In this document: positions 1 to 14,543 of the stretch, one piece after another
Position numbering within the stretch: the first letter of the stretch is position 1
Layout: the number at the start of each line of letters is the position of its first letter
Assembly: GCA_022360315.1 (NCBI GenBank)
Contig: JAKSDA010000504.1
Location: forward strand, 1 to 51,624
Origin: Pseudomonadota bacterium
GTDB taxonomy: Bacteria > Myxococcota_A > Polyangia > Haliangiales > Haliangiaceae
Length of the DNA stretch: 51,624 nucleotides
Direction of reading: 5' to 3'
Notes under the pieces: model-generated
What the model saw: the letters and a program-made list of their open reading frames with translations, nothing else
What the model was told of the DNA's origin: nothing
Databases searched by the model: none
Made by a program: the position numbers and the translations under genes

Positions 1-2
1 AC

Positions 3-554
3 GCCAGTGCCGGCGAGAGCGTGATCATCCAGGTCGCCGACACTGATGGCGGCTCGTTCCGGCCCCAGGTCTGGCTCTACGGACCCTCCGGCAACTACAT
101 CACCGGCAGCCATGATTCCAACGTCGCCCGCATCAGCCGTACCATCCAGGAAAACGGTACATACACCGTGGTCGTATTCGACTATTACGGAGATTATACC
201 GGTAATTATGATATCTATTTTTCCCACCTGCCCGGCGCCAACGACGGTGGGCAGCTGCACAGTGGTGATCAGATCGCGGCCAGTATCGATCTGGGTGATC
301 TCGATTCCTATACCTTCGACGCCATCGTCGGCGCGACCCTCGACATCCAAGTCGCCGACACCGACGGCAGTTCGTTCCGCCCTCAGATCTGGCTGTACGG
401 ACCCGCCGGCAACTACATCACGGGTCACCATGGCACTAATGTCGCTCACATCAACCGTACTGCCAAGGAGAGCGGTACCTACACCGTGGTCGTCATGGAC
501 TATTACGGCGACTACACCGGGGCGTACAAAATTTCATTCAAACATACCTGGTGA
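3..554 (+). CDS. Secreted PPC-repeat protein, C-terminal part (5' end outside window)
   Basis: The reading frame is open from the first complete codon at the left edge, so the N-terminus lies outside. Two copies of a roughly 90-residue unit are visible, each with the core VADTDG.SFRP..WLYGP.GNYITG followed by GTYTVVV.DYYGDYTG. The first copy is entered midway. This aromatic and Gly/Asp-rich beta pattern resembles bacterial pre-peptidase C-terminal (PPC) domains, which sit at the C-termini of secreted enzymes and surface proteins. No catalytic domain is visible, so the function of the whole protein is unknown. It ends with TGA, and a TAAGAGCC motif follows two bases later. Confidence 0.75.
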   Translation, partial: ASAGESVIIQVADTDGGSFRPQVWLYGPSGNYITGSHDSNVARISRTIQENGTYTVVVFDYYGDYTGNYDIYFSHLPGANDGGQLHSGDQIAASIDLGDLDSYTFDAIVGATLDIQVADTDGSSFRPQIWLYGPAGNYITGHHGTNVAHINRTAKESGTYTVVVMDYYGDYTGAYKISFKHTW

Positions 555-560
555 CTAAGA

Positions 561-700
561 GCCGCAAGTAAGTACCCATTACGGCCGACCAGCCCGCCGA
601 TGGCTGTGTTGCTCATCGGTCACGTAGGCCCACTATGCTCCCTCTTCGCGCCTTGCCCTCGACGCGCTGGATCGACCCTACTGGGCACTTACTTGCGGGT
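561..700. mobile_element. MITE-like element: imperfect palindrome with ~45-bp arms
   Basis: The whole spacer between the PPC gene and the crotonase gene is a large imperfect inverted repeat. The left arm (562-605) and the reverse complement of the right arm (655-699) share CCGCAAGTAAGT at their outer ends. They then stay alignable inward with a few mismatches and one indel through CCAGC.CG.CGA.GGC. About 50 bp of unrelated sequence lies between the arms. There is no ORF. This is the structure expected of a non-autonomous inverted-repeat element or a long structured RNA hairpin. No clear target-site duplication was seen. Confidence 0.5.
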
Positions 701-708
701 CGCGGTAC

Positions 709-1509
709 TTAGCGCCCCTTGAAGCGCGGCGAGCGCTTGGCCATGAATGCGGCCGCTGCCTCGCCGAGGTCTTCCGAGGCCAAAAATGCCGAATTCCACG
801 CAGCGACGTAGGCCAGCCCGTCGGCCACCGACTTGTCGGCACCGTAGTCGAGTACGTTCTTGACCCCGCGCACAGTGAGCGGCGGGTTGGCCGCGATGTC
901 GGCCGCCATGGCCTGTGCCGCTTGCACACTCGCGGCGCGGTCGTCGTAGATCTCGTTGATCAGGCCGATGCGCCGGGCGTGCTCGGCGTCGATGTCCTTG
1001 CCGGTAAAGGCCAGCTCGCGGGTATGACCCTGACCAATGATGGCCGGCAACCGCTGCAGGCTGCCCAGATCGGCGACGATCGCGATCCGGGTCTCGCGCA
1101 GCGAAAACACCGCATCGCGGCTGGCCAGGCGGATATCGCACGCGCTGATCAGATCCAGCCCGCCTCCGATACACCAGTTGTGAACCACCGCGATGACCGG
1201 CACCGGACACTCGGCAATGGCGTTAAACGCACCCTGCAACTCGCCGATATAAGCCAGTAGCCGGGTTCGCTCGGCGGCCAGACCGCCGCGAAAGAGCTCA
1301 CCCTGGTCGGAAAATGCCGCCGATAGGTCGAGACCGTAACTGAATGCCTTGCCGGATGCACATACAATCACCGCACGCAATTCGGCGTTACCGGCGAGTT
1401 CGCGGAACGCCGCCCCGATCTCGGCAAAGAACGCCGGCTTCATGGTCAATTGCTGCAGAGTGACAGTGGCGATGGAATCGTCGATGTGGACCGCTATGGT
1501 TTCTGACAT
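709..1509 (-). CDS. Enoyl-CoA hydratase/isomerase family protein, dienoyl-CoA isomerase-like
   Basis: A 266-residue crotonase-fold protein acting on acyl-CoA substrates in fatty-acid degradation. The oxyanion-hole region (KAFSYGLDL) and the CIGGGLDLISACDIR segment are present. The three acidic residues that define delta3,5-delta2,4-dienoyl-CoA isomerases appear in the right spacing: Asp in GGGLDLI, Glu in SLRETRI and Asp in IVADLGSLQRLP. This makes an ECH1-type isomerase more likely than a plain hydratase. It lies 119 bp downstream of the acyl-CoA ligase on the same strand, consistent with a beta-oxidation operon. Family assignment is firm; the isomerase sub-assignment is inferred from motifs. 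Confidence 0.88.
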   Translation of the reverse strand: MSETIAVHIDDSIATVTLQQLTMKPAFFAEIGAAFRELAGNAELRAVIVCASGKAFSYGLDLSAAFSDQGELFRGGLAAERTRLLAYIGELQGAFNAIAECPVPVIAVVHNWCIGGGLDLISACDIRLASRDAVFSLRETRIAIVADLGSLQRLPAIIGQGHTRELAFTGKDIDAEHARRIGLINEIYDDRAASVQAAQAMAADIAANPPLTVRGVKNVLDYGADKSVADGLAYVAAWNSAFLASEDLGEAAAAFMAKRSPRFKGR

Positions 1510-1628
1510 CGCCCGATGATGCCACAGACTCGATCAGGTGTGTGTGCTGCGCGCCCCGCAAGTCATCACGCCGGCAAGCCGTCGATAAGTTGGCACGACC
1601 GATGACCAGGCGCGGTGATCGGGTGACG

Positions 1629-3254
1629 TCAAACCTGTCGGGCACGCTCGCGCAGCACGAACTTCTGGATCTTTCCGGTCGAGGTCTTGGGAAGCTCGAC
1701 GAATACCACGTGCCGGGGGCATTTGAATTTTGCCAGGTTGTCGCGACAAAACTGTATTATGTCCTCGGCCTCGACGCTGGCGCCCGGTTTTAGCTCGACA
1801 AACGCGCAGGGCGTTTCGCCCCATTTCTCGTCCGGCCTGGCCACGACTGCCGCCGCCTGGATAGCTGGATGCTTGTACAGGACCCCTTCTACCTCGATGG
1901 ACGAGATATTCTCACCGCCGGAAATAATGATATCCTTCGATCGATCCTTGATCTCTACATAGTTGTTCGGGTGCATTACCGCCAGATCGCCGCTGTGGAA
2001 CCAACCCCCGGCAAAGGACTTCTCTGTGGTTTTTGGGTTCTTGAGGTAACCCTTCATGACAATATTGCCGCGTATCATGATCTCGCCGATGGTTTTGCCA
2101 TCGGCGGGTACCTCTTCCATGGTGTCCGGATCCATGACGGTCAGCCGTTCTTGCAAGGCGTATTCAACGCCCTGCCGGCCTTTTAATTTGGCCCTTTCAT
2201 CGGCGGGTAATTCATTCCATTCGGGCGTCCACTCGCAGACCACGGACGGACCGTACACCTCGGTGAGGCCGTAGGTGTGAATGACTTCGAAGCCCAATTG
2301 CTCGATGGCGCCAATCACTGCTGCGGGCGGGGCTGCCCCCGCCGTCATCATCTTGACCGGATGATCGAGGGCCGAGGTAACCTCATCCGGAGCGTTGATG
2401 AGAAAACTCATCACGATCGGTGCACCCGATAGATGAGTCACTTTATGAGCCACAATGGCTTCGAAAATCGCTTTTGCTTCCACCCGTCGCAGGCAGACAT
2501 GGGTGCCGGCCATGCCGGTTATGGTCCAGGGTAAACACCAGCCATTGCAGTGAAACATGGGGAGTGTCCACAAATGAACCGGATAATGCGGTAGAGACCA
2601 GGTGATCGCGTTGCCAATTGCGTTGAGATAGGCGCCGCGGTGGCTGTAGACCACCCCCTTGGGATCGCCCGTTGTACCCGAGGTATAGTTCAGCGTGATG
2701 GCATCCCATTCATCATCTGGTCCGGTGTAGACGAAATCCGGATCGCCTTCTGCCAAGAGGTCCTCGTATGTCGCCTCGCCGATCAGCTCACCGCCGTGCG
2801 CGAGAGCATCGTCGATATCGATGACAATCGGTTTTTTCTCGGCCAGTTCCAGCGCTTCAGCGATCACACCGGAAAACTCGCGATCGGTCAAAAGCAACTT
2901 GGCCTCGCCGTGGTTCAGAATGAAGGCGATGGCCCTGGCATCGAGGCGGATATTGACCGAATTCAAGACCGCGCCGATCATCGGCACTGCCAGGGTGGCC
3001 TCGATGTGTTCCGGTATGTTGGGCGCCATCAACGCCACAGTGTCGCCCACGCCCAGACCGCGTTTCTGCAATGCCGAGGCCAGCCGCCTGCACCTGGTTT
3101 CGGTTTCCAGCCAGGTTCGACGCAGTTCGCCGTGGATTATCGCAGTGCGGTTCGGATGCACCTTGGCTGTCCGTCGCAGTAACGACAGAGGGGTAAGTTG
3201 CACAAAGTTGGCGTCATTCTTGTCGAGATTGCGTTCATACGGGTTGGCGCTCAT
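1629..3254 (-). CDS. AMP-forming acyl-CoA synthetase (ANL superfamily)
   Basis: A 541-residue cytosolic ligase that adenylates a carboxylic acid with ATP and transfers it to coenzyme A. All core motifs are present in order: the P-loop YTSGTTGDPKGVVYSHRG near residue 190, TYGLTEVYGP in mid-protein, GWFHSGDLAV, the hinge DRSKDIIISGGENISS, and the catalytic-lysine motif PKTSTGKIQK close to the C-terminus. Its length is usual for short/medium-chain and plant AAE-like ligases. The first ATG gives the characteristic N-terminus MSANPYERNLDKN. The downstream crotonase suggests fatty or branched acids; the actual substrate cannot be read from sequence. Confidence 0.93.
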   Translation of the reverse strand: MSANPYERNLDKNDANFVQLTPLSLLRRTAKVHPNRTAIIHGELRRTWLETETRCRRLASALQKRGLGVGDTVALMAPNIPEHIEATLAVPMIGAVLNSVNIRLDARAIAFILNHGEAKLLLTDREFSGVIAEALELAEKKPIVIDIDDALAHGGELIGEATYEDLLAEGDPDFVYTGPDDEWDAITLNYTSGTTGDPKGVVYSHRGAYLNAIGNAITWSLPHYPVHLWTLPMFHCNGWCLPWTITGMAGTHVCLRRVEAKAIFEAIVAHKVTHLSGAPIVMSFLINAPDEVTSALDHPVKMMTAGAAPPAAVIGAIEQLGFEVIHTYGLTEVYGPSVVCEWTPEWNELPADERAKLKGRQGVEYALQERLTVMDPDTMEEVPADGKTIGEIMIRGNIVMKGYLKNPKTTEKSFAGGWFHSGDLAVMHPNNYVEIKDRSKDIIISGGENISSIEVEGVLYKHPAIQAAAVVARPDEKWGETPCAFVELKPGASVEAEDIIQFCRDNLAKFKCPRHVVFVELPKTSTGKIQKFVLRERARQV

Positions 3255-3351
3255 GATGGTCTCCAGGCGCCCACTCTATCGTTTGACCAGAGCGTCCTTC
3301 AACTCATTAGCAACCCCGTCGAACTGCGAGTCTGTAACTTGCCGGGCCCGG

Positions 3352-3714
3352 TCAGCGTCTCGGCCGGGTCTCGGACGCGCTCTGACAGCTCAGGCACAGC
3401 GCTGTTTCGGGCCGGGCCTTGAGACGGCGATAGCCGATCGACTCCTCGCAGGCGCGGCAGTAGCCGTACTCTCCGTCGTGGATCGCGACCAGAGCAGCGG
3501 CGATGTGCTTGAGGCGCAGAGCGCTGCTCTGCCGCGCTGCCGAGGCCATCTTCTGCTGCTGGATGGCATCCATACGCGATACCCGACCGATGGGTTCATC
3601 GAGGTCGACCGGCCGAGAGCTGTGGGTCGTTGCCGCCAATTGCTCCTCGAGGTCCCGGCGCAGGGCGATAAGGTCTCGCTCGAGCTCGCCGATCTGTTCA
3701 TCCGACAATTCCAT
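3352..3714 (-). CDS. DksA/TraR-family zinc-finger transcription regulator
   Basis: A 120-residue protein with an N-terminal coiled-coil-forming stretch (ELERDLIALRRDLEEQ), the family's GEYGYCRACEESIGYRRL region, and a four-cysteine zinc site (C86, C89, C107, C110; CX2C-X17-CX2C). Members bind in the RNA polymerase secondary channel and alter initiation, often with ppGpp. The classical coiled-coil-tip DxxDxA signature of E. coli DksA is not obvious, so TraR/YbiI-like is the safer label. The start was taken at the ATG before ELSDEQIG; the frame stays open upstream without a recognisable domain. It precedes the acyl-CoA ligase by 97 bp on the same strand. Confidence 0.85.
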   Translation of the reverse strand: MELSDEQIGELERDLIALRRDLEEQLAATTHSSRPVDLDEPIGRVSRMDAIQQQKMASAARQSSALRLKHIAAALVAIHDGEYGYCRACEESIGYRRLKARPETALCLSCQSASETRPRR

Positions 3715-3863
3715 GCGCTCGCTGAGAATACGCCATACAGCGCCAAATGAGCAGTTCACAGTGCCCGCGATCGACCCGCGCCTGGCCCGACCGGCTCGGC
3801 GGTCGGGCTCGCAACCAAAGACACCCCGCTCGACGCACAACCGATCGGTTGTGCTTTTTCTGT

Positions 3864-4538
3864 TTAATGTCGGGCAAGCCGATAGAAGAATCCGAAATGT
3901 GCCTCGACGATCGAGCTCACCGCCTGGTAGCGACCGGCCGTGATACCCAGACGCAAATCGGCGCGGAGCCCGTATCGCCCGGCCAGATGGTAGCGACTGC
4001 CCACCCCGAAATGGATCGCCGCGTCGGTATCCGGCGACCACATGTACAGCGAATCCGAAATCACGGTCTGTCCTCCGATGCCGACCAGTGCAAACGGAGT
4101 GAGCGCGCCTTGCCACGCCACATCCAGCACGCTGTGCACGCGCCAGGCAAACACCGGGGCAAACCGGGACGGCCGCATCTCGGCCCGGCCGGTCGAGGAG
4201 AGCAGCAGATTGCCCTCGACCTCCACACTGAGCCGCACACGAACTTGGCCCTCGACGGTCAGATCGGGCAGAATTATGTAGGCCCCGCGCAGGCCAAAAA
4301 GAAATCCCGAACCCGGTACCTGATCGGCGAAAAATGCATTGCCCAGTTCGATCTCATCACTGAGCAACCCTCCGCCCAGGAACACACCTGCGCTGAATCT
4401 GCCAGGTGGCTGCTGTGGCACGTTCTGGCCCAGTTCGGCCGCTCCTGGCTCTGCCTGGCCCGGCTCGGCCGCAACCGGATGGCGCCATACCAAAAAGCAC
4501 AACCAGATCCATGGCAGCGCCCGAATACACAACGTCAC
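3864..4538 (-). CDS. Putative outer-membrane beta-barrel protein
   Basis: The proposed GTG start gives a signal peptide (basic residue, then ALPWIWLCFLVW and a VAAE cleavage region), a Pro/Glu/Gln-rich spacer, then alternating polar/hydrophobic strands typical of an 8-stranded porin-like barrel, ending in an aromatic-rich strand (AHFGFFYRLARH). Strands such as FSAGVFLGGGLL, GFLFGLRGAYIIL and ALTPFALVGIGGQ match the Gly-rich pattern of the OMP_b-brl class. The frame remains open to an ATG at 4652, but that extension has no signal-peptide character. Function unknown; surface or structural role inferred. Confidence 0.65.
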   Translation of the reverse strand: MTLCIRALPWIWLCFLVWRHPVAAEPGQAEPGAAELGQNVPQQPPGRFSAGVFLGGGLLSDEIELGNAFFADQVPGSGFLFGLRGAYIILPDLTVEGQVRVRLSVEVEGNLLLSSTGRAEMRPSRFAPVFAWRVHSVLDVAWQGALTPFALVGIGGQTVISDSLYMWSPDTDAAIHFGVGSRYHLAGRYGLRADLRLGITAGRYQAVSSIVEAHFGFFYRLARH

Positions 4539-4656
4539 TCGCTCTGGATCGTCCGCACGGTCGAATTCTGGAGCCCACCTCGAATCTGCGGCCGGAGTAT
4601 CCGGACGCGCAGCATTATTGCCAGTGGAACAAAGGCCGGACCGGGCACACAATGCG

Positions 4657-5028
4657 ATGTTGCGTTACACTGCGCGTGCGGCGTACGACATCATGTTCAT
4701 ACACGTTATCCTTCCCCGCGGGGTGGTTCAACTGCTCGCCGGAGCAACCGAGAGCTCGATCGCAGCGATCGCCGAGACCGGCGGCAGCGAGTGTCCATTT
4801 CAGGACGACATCCGGCACAGCGAATCACTTGGCCTCCCCGCCAGACCCCCTTACACCAGACCGCGCCTGGTCGAAGCGTCGAGCGCGCTGGGACTTTTCA
4901 TCGAGTCCAGCGCATTCGGTCGTGGGTTGGGCAACATTGATGTTCGGGTCGCCCAACCCGACGCGCCGAAGCAGCTCTTGGTAGCCGAGACCGGAGCGCA
5001 GAGCTGGCTAGCGGACTACGTTCAGTGA
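4657..5028 (+). CDS. Hypothetical protein coupled to hybrid histidine kinase
   Basis: A 123-residue frame (alternative ATG at 4693) that I cannot assign to a family. It contains a hydrophobic stretch IMFIHVILPRGVVQLLAG and a later segment LVEASSALGLFIESS. The main support is architectural: its TGA overlaps the GTG start of the histidine kinase in a GTGA, a hallmark of translational coupling. It would therefore make sense as a partner or input protein of that kinase, but this is inference. It diverges from the outer-membrane barrel gene. Confidence 0.45.
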   Translation: MLRYTARAAYDIMFIHVILPRGVVQLLAGATESSIAAIAETGGSECPFQDDIRHSESLGLPARPPYTRPRLVEASSALGLFIESSAFGRGLGNIDVRVAQPDAPKQLLVAETGAQSWLADYVQ

Positions 5029-6761
5029 AAAAAACCAGCAGCACAGCGGTCGACGCACATCGCCTCGAGGCGATCCTGACGGCGGTCGAGCGCATGGCCG
5101 GCGGCGATCTCACCGCGCAGATCCCCGAGGCCGAAAAACGGGACCACCTCGACGCCATTGCCGCAGCCATCAACATACTCGCTGCCGAGCTGCGCTACAC
5201 CACTGTATCCAAGCAGTACATGGTCAGCGTGCTCGACTCCCTGGCCGACCTGTTGATCGTGGTCGACGATCGGGGTGCGATCAGCGCGGTCAACGAGGCC
5301 GCGCGGCAAACCCTGGGTTATTCCGACGACGAGCTCGTGGGCCGGGCGCTGAGCGCCCTGGTGGTTCAGCCCGAGGGCGAGCGATTCGAGGCCGAGCTCG
5401 GTCGACTTGCGGCCACGAAACGGCGATGGCGGACCAAGACCGAGATGCGGGCCAAATCGGGCGAGCAGATTCCGGTTGCGCTGACCGCATCGCCGCTCGA
5501 CAGAGTGCGCGACGAGCCCGGTCGGGTGGTCTGTGTGGCGCGCGATTTGCGCGATACGCACCGCCTGGTCGCGGAGCGCGAAGCGCTGGAAGACCAGCTT
5601 CAGCAGGCGCAGAAAATGGAAGCGCTCGGTCGCCTGGCCGGCGGCATTTCTCACGACTTCAACAACGTGCTCACCGCCATCGTCAACTACGCCGATTTTC
5701 TCGATGATGCCATGGAGTCCGACGATCCCCGGCGCAGCGACGTCGCCGGGATCATGACGGCTGCGGCGGGAGCCGAGCGGCTCATTCGCCAGCTCATGGC
5801 GTTCTCCCGCCGCCAGCCTCTGGAGCTGCAAATCGTCGATGTGGCCGAATTGATCGGCAACCTCCAGGGCATGCTCGAGCGCATTCTGGGCGAGGACGTC
5901 GAGCTGGTCACCCGCCTTCACAGAGATGCCGGCAAGGTGCGCATCGACCCCGGGCAACTCGAGCAAGTGCTGGTCAACCTGGCGGTCAACGCCCGCCATG
6001 CCATGGTCGATGGCGGCAGTCTGGTCATCGCCGCCGACACCTGCGAGCTCGACCGCGCGGAGTTTCACTTCATGCCGGAAATCGATCCCGGCCCGTATGT
6101 CCGCATCACGGTCACCGACAATGGCATCGGCATGACCGAGGAGGTCAAGGCCCACCTGTTCGAGCCCTTTTTCACCACCCGGGCCCAGGGCAAGGGAACC
6201 GGCCTGGGCCTGGCGACCTGTTACGGCATCATCAAGCAGGCCCGCGGGCGGATCGAGGTCGACAGCGCTCCTGGCCACGGAACCGAGTTCCGGGTGTATT
6301 TGCCGCGGACCGACGCCGCCGACGCCACCCGGCGGCCGAGTCGCGAGACCCGGCGCGACGACCTGCACGGCCACGAGACCATCCTTCTGGTCGAGGACGA
6401 TGCCGCGGTTCGCGAGCTGGCCGAGCGCGCCCTGTCCGGTTTGGGCTACACCGTGGTCACCGCCGACAACGGCGTCACTGCACTGGAAGAGCTGCAGCGG
6501 GTATCTCCCGACGCCATCGACCTGGTGGTCACCGACGTGGTCATGCCGCAGATGGGCGGACCCGAGCTGGTATCGCGGGTCAAGGTCATCTCTCCGGACA
6601 TGAAGATCTTGTTCATGTCCGGCTACACCGGCGACTCCGAGCTCGGCGAGGAGATCCGGACATCGCAGTTCTTCTTGCCCAAGCCATTTGCCTCGGCCGC
6701 GCTGGCCAAGAGTGTCCGCGCAGTCCTCGACCACCAGGAGGGACCGGACATCGGCTCCTGA
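5025..6761 (+). CDS. Soluble hybrid sensor histidine kinase with PAS and receiver domains
   Basis: 578 residues with no membrane segment, so a cytoplasmic sensor. Order: a short HAMP-like helix (about 12-60), a PAS domain (66-180, with DSLADLLIVVDDRGAI and GYSDDELVG), HisKA with phosphoacceptor His210 in GGISHDFNNVL, HATPase_c with the N-box around Asn322 (NLAVNARHAM), G1 (TDNGIGM) and G2 (GKGTGLGL), then a C-terminal receiver with phosphoacceptor Asp504 (VVTDVVMP) and Lys in LPKPF. The layout suits phosphorelay or autoinhibition through the attached receiver. The GTG start overlaps the upstream stop. No cognate output regulator is adjacent. Confidence 0.93.
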   Translation: MKKTSSTAVDAHRLEAILTAVERMAGGDLTAQIPEAEKRDHLDAIAAAINILAAELRYTTVSKQYMVSVLDSLADLLIVVDDRGAISAVNEAARQTLGYSDDELVGRALSALVVQPEGERFEAELGRLAATKRRWRTKTEMRAKSGEQIPVALTASPLDRVRDEPGRVVCVARDLRDTHRLVAEREALEDQLQQAQKMEALGRLAGGISHDFNNVLTAIVNYADFLDDAMESDDPRRSDVAGIMTAAAGAERLIRQLMAFSRRQPLELQIVDVAELIGNLQGMLERILGEDVELVTRLHRDAGKVRIDPGQLEQVLVNLAVNARHAMVDGGSLVIAADTCELDRAEFHFMPEIDPGPYVRITVTDNGIGMTEEVKAHLFEPFFTTRAQGKGTGLGLATCYGIIKQARGRIEVDSAPGHGTEFRVYLPRTDAADATRRPSRETRRDDLHGHETILLVEDDAAVRELAERALSGLGYTVVTADNGVTALEELQRVSPDAIDLVVTDVVMPQMGGPELVSRVKVISPDMKILFMSGYTGDSELGEEIRTSQFFLPKPFASAALAKSVRAVLDHQEGPDIGS

Positions 6762-6856
6762 TCCCTGATAGCGGCAGCCGCAATACCGCGATAGCCCGCG
6801 GGCGGACGAGCGAATCGGCCAGCTCGGACCGAATCACGACAGCGTGCATGCGGCGG

Positions 6857-7330
6857 CTACGGTTTGTTGTGCAGCACGAAGTCTCTTGTGTGCGCAGTGA
6901 AGTCTGTGCGGAGTCTGGCCGCATTGTCTTCAATCGCCGCGGCGCGGTCGTCCTGAAGTCCGAACTGGTCTCTCATCATTCTGAACCCGGCTTCTATGTG
7001 CCGGGCGATGTCCCGACCGAGTTCCTCTCGCAGGTCGGCCAGTTTGCACTCCAGGTCGGCCCGGGTCACTGCCTCCCGGGTGAGCCAGGCGACCTGCTGG
7101 GCCACGATTTCGAGCTTGCTCTCCACGCTGTCGATTCGCTGTTCGAGCTTGCTCTCCACGCTGTCGATTCGCTGTTCGAGCTTGCTCTCCACACTGTCGA
7201 TTCGCTGCTCGAGCCTGCTCTCCACACTGTCGATTCGCTGCTCGAGCCTGCTCTCCACGCCGTCGATTCGCTGTTCGAGCTTGCTCTCCACGCTGTCGAG
7301 ATCGTGTTTTGTAACGGGTCGGTCGCTCAT
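6857..7330 (-). CDS. Coiled-coil protein with 11-residue repeats
   Basis: A 157-residue hydrophilic protein beginning MSDRPVTKHDLDS, followed by five near-identical copies of VESKLEQRIDS (residues 14-68) and a partial sixth. It then continues as a heptad-like helix (VAQQVAWLTREAVTRADLECKLADLREEL) to a basic tail. The hydrophobic spacing (V1, L5, I9 of each 11-mer) is the a-e-h pattern of a hendecad coiled coil, which is expected to oligomerise as a nearly straight or right-handed bundle. No enzymatic domain, signal peptide or membrane segment. A perfect palindrome sits 15-43 bp upstream of the start. Function unknown. Confidence 0.75.
   Translation of the reverse strand: MSDRPVTKHDLDSVESKLEQRIDGVESRLEQRIDSVESRLEQRIDSVESKLEQRIDSVESKLEQRIDSVESKLEIVAQQVAWLTREAVTRADLECKLADLREELGRDIARHIEAGFRMMRDQFGLQDDRAAAIEDNAARLRTDFTAHTRDFVLHNKP
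7109..7291. repeat. 33-bp tandem repeat inside the coiled-coil gene
   Basis: Five full copies plus a partial sixth of a 33-bp unit encode the VES(K/R)LEQRID(S/G) 11-mers. The copies differ only at a few silent or K/R positions, indicating recent expansion and likely copy-number variation between strains. Confidence 0.9.
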
Positions 7331-7344
7331 GGCTCCTCTGCTGT

Positions 7345-7373
7345 TTGCGCATCACTCCGGAGTGATATGCGCA
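7345..7373. promoter_or_regulatory. Perfect 16-bp palindrome with flanking TGCGCA repeats (operator candidate)
   Basis: The core 7351-7366 reads ATCACTCC followed by its exact reverse complement GGAGTGAT. TGCGCA flanks it on the left (7345-7350) and, after one extra base, on the right (7368-7373). It lies directly upstream of the minus-strand coiled-coil gene, where a core-promoter-overlapping operator would be. No helix-turn-helix gene is adjacent, so the binder is unknown. Confidence 0.5.
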
Positions 7374-7574
7374 CTCGGCGGCACGCATTTACCAGTGAGC
7401 ACACCATATGGCCAGGTGATTGACAAGTGGTGGCCAACGCATGTTCGCCCTCGCACATCGATTCAAACCGTTGCTCTGGAATCGGAGTTTGTTCGTTTTG
7501 GTTTTATCGCACTTTCAACGTCGCTCCGTCCCTCATGCTCATGCCCAGAAAGCCCGAGCAGTCGGCTGACGCCG

Positions 7575-10280
<2,706 letters not shown>

Positions 10281-10305
10281 GCCAAAAAGCCCTTGTCGTA
10301 AAATT

Positions 10306-11310
10306 TCAGAATGAACCTTGCACCGACAGACTGGCTGTGCTGCCAGAGATCGCCGGGACCAGCTGATATGTCGAGTCATCTCGGTTTTCGATGCGGTACG
10401 ATCGGGTTCGATTGAGCAACGCCATGACCAGGCCAGTCGCCACGGTCACCCCGGCAACAGCCAGCGAGCCCATGGCGATGCGGTGTTCCCACTGGCCGCG
10501 CCGATACGGGCCCGAGCTGGTCACATCGCACTGGGGCCGCGCATTGCACTCCTCGTCAAACAACCTCTCGGCCTCGTCAAAGTGCCGGTCGGACTGCCGC
10601 TCCAGCAACACTCCGGCCACTCCCATGGCCACTCCGGCGCTGGCCACGACCCAGGGTGTCCAGCGCGGCCACCTCCGCTCGGTGACGATGCGGTCGGCAT
10701 TTGGCCGGAGTACCATCCGGCCCCGTTTGCCAGCGATGAGCGCCACGGTCTTGACGATGGGAAAATACCCCGGCCCCTCGGCGGTGATCACGTACTGGCC
10801 GGGTCGGACCCACCTCTGTCCAGAACCGGGGCCTCGAAACCACGGCTCGCCGTCCATGGCAACCGCGATGCCGGGCTTTTGGCAGCGCACCTCGATCACA
10901 GCGAGCCGTTTCTCCAGGTCCAACTTCAGCTGGCGAGCCTCCTGATAATCCTCGGCTGCCATCGACGCCGGGCCCCAGTGCAAGGCCTCACGCAGGTGTT
11001 GGTGGGCCTCGAGGGTCAGCCCGATGCTCACCAACGCCTTGCTCAGCTGGATGCGCAGGTGGGGGTTATCCCAGTGCTCGAGCGCCTGCTCGTATTTGGC
11101 CCGCGCCTTGTCGAACAAGAGAACCTTGTGATTCTCGAAGCCCTGGCGGAATAGCTCCTGAGCCTTTTGCTTGTCTTCTTCAGACACGCCCCGGTGCCAG
11201 GGCGGCAACGATGGGTCGGTGTGCGGGTCGGTCTGCGCCATTGCCGGCGCAATGCTTGCGATCACGAGAGCAAGGGGCAGATATACATATCGATTGACCT
11301 GAGCTTGCAT
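10306..11310 (-). CDS. TPR and PEGA-domain envelope protein
   Basis: The chosen ATG yields a signal peptide (LPLALVIASIAPAMAQ) and a mature protein with TPR-like helices (KAQELFRQGFENHKVLLFDKARAKYEQAL...HLREAL). A PEGA-like beta domain follows (VEVRC.KPGIAVAMDGEPW...VRPGQYVITAEGPGY), then two hydrophobic segments (WTPWVVASAGVAMGVAGVLL and IAMGSLAVAGVTVATGLVMAL) and a short tail. This layout is common in myxobacteria next to Ser/Thr kinases and probably links the envelope with signalling. It lies 80 bp downstream of the nSTAND kinase and 25 bp before the RCC1 lipoprotein. An upstream in-frame ATG at 11388 is possible but unsupported. Confidence 0.8.
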   Translation of the reverse strand: MQAQVNRYVYLPLALVIASIAPAMAQTDPHTDPSLPPWHRGVSEEDKQKAQELFRQGFENHKVLLFDKARAKYEQALEHWDNPHLRIQLSKALVSIGLTLEAHQHLREALHWGPASMAAEDYQEARQLKLDLEKRLAVIEVRCQKPGIAVAMDGEPWFRGPGSGQRWVRPGQYVITAEGPGYFPIVKTVALIAGKRGRMVLRPNADRIVTERRWPRWTPWVVASAGVAMGVAGVLLERQSDRHFDEAERLFDEECNARPQCDVTSSGPYRRGQWEHRIAMGSLAVAGVTVATGLVMALLNRTRSYRIENRDDSTYQLVPAISGSTASLSVQGSF

Positions 11311-11390
11311 GAGACTGTCTCTCTCTGTGGCCACATTCTCGCCATGATCACCGGTTCTCTCCATGGCTACCTGCTGGGGATGCAACACCG

Positions 11391-14378
<2,988 letters not shown>

Positions 14379-14543
14379 TGAGGTCTCCTGGTGAAGGGGT
14401 ACGGGCCGACCCCGCAGGTGCTCTGGGCCATGAGTGGACAGAGGTGATTAACGCAACATTCAGGCCAGGACCGGGCGGCAAGTCAAGCGACTGAAACTGC
14501 GCTGCGCAGGCGAGTTTGTCCCGAGTTTCCGGCCATTGTGCCG

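Noticed and set aside
1590..1606. TGGCACGACCG near 1590 as a sigma-54 box
   Set aside because: No TTGC follows at the required distance.
5022..6734. 570-codon antisense ORF over the histidine kinase
   Set aside because: A mirror of a complete histidine kinase in GC-rich DNA; no family resemblance of its own.
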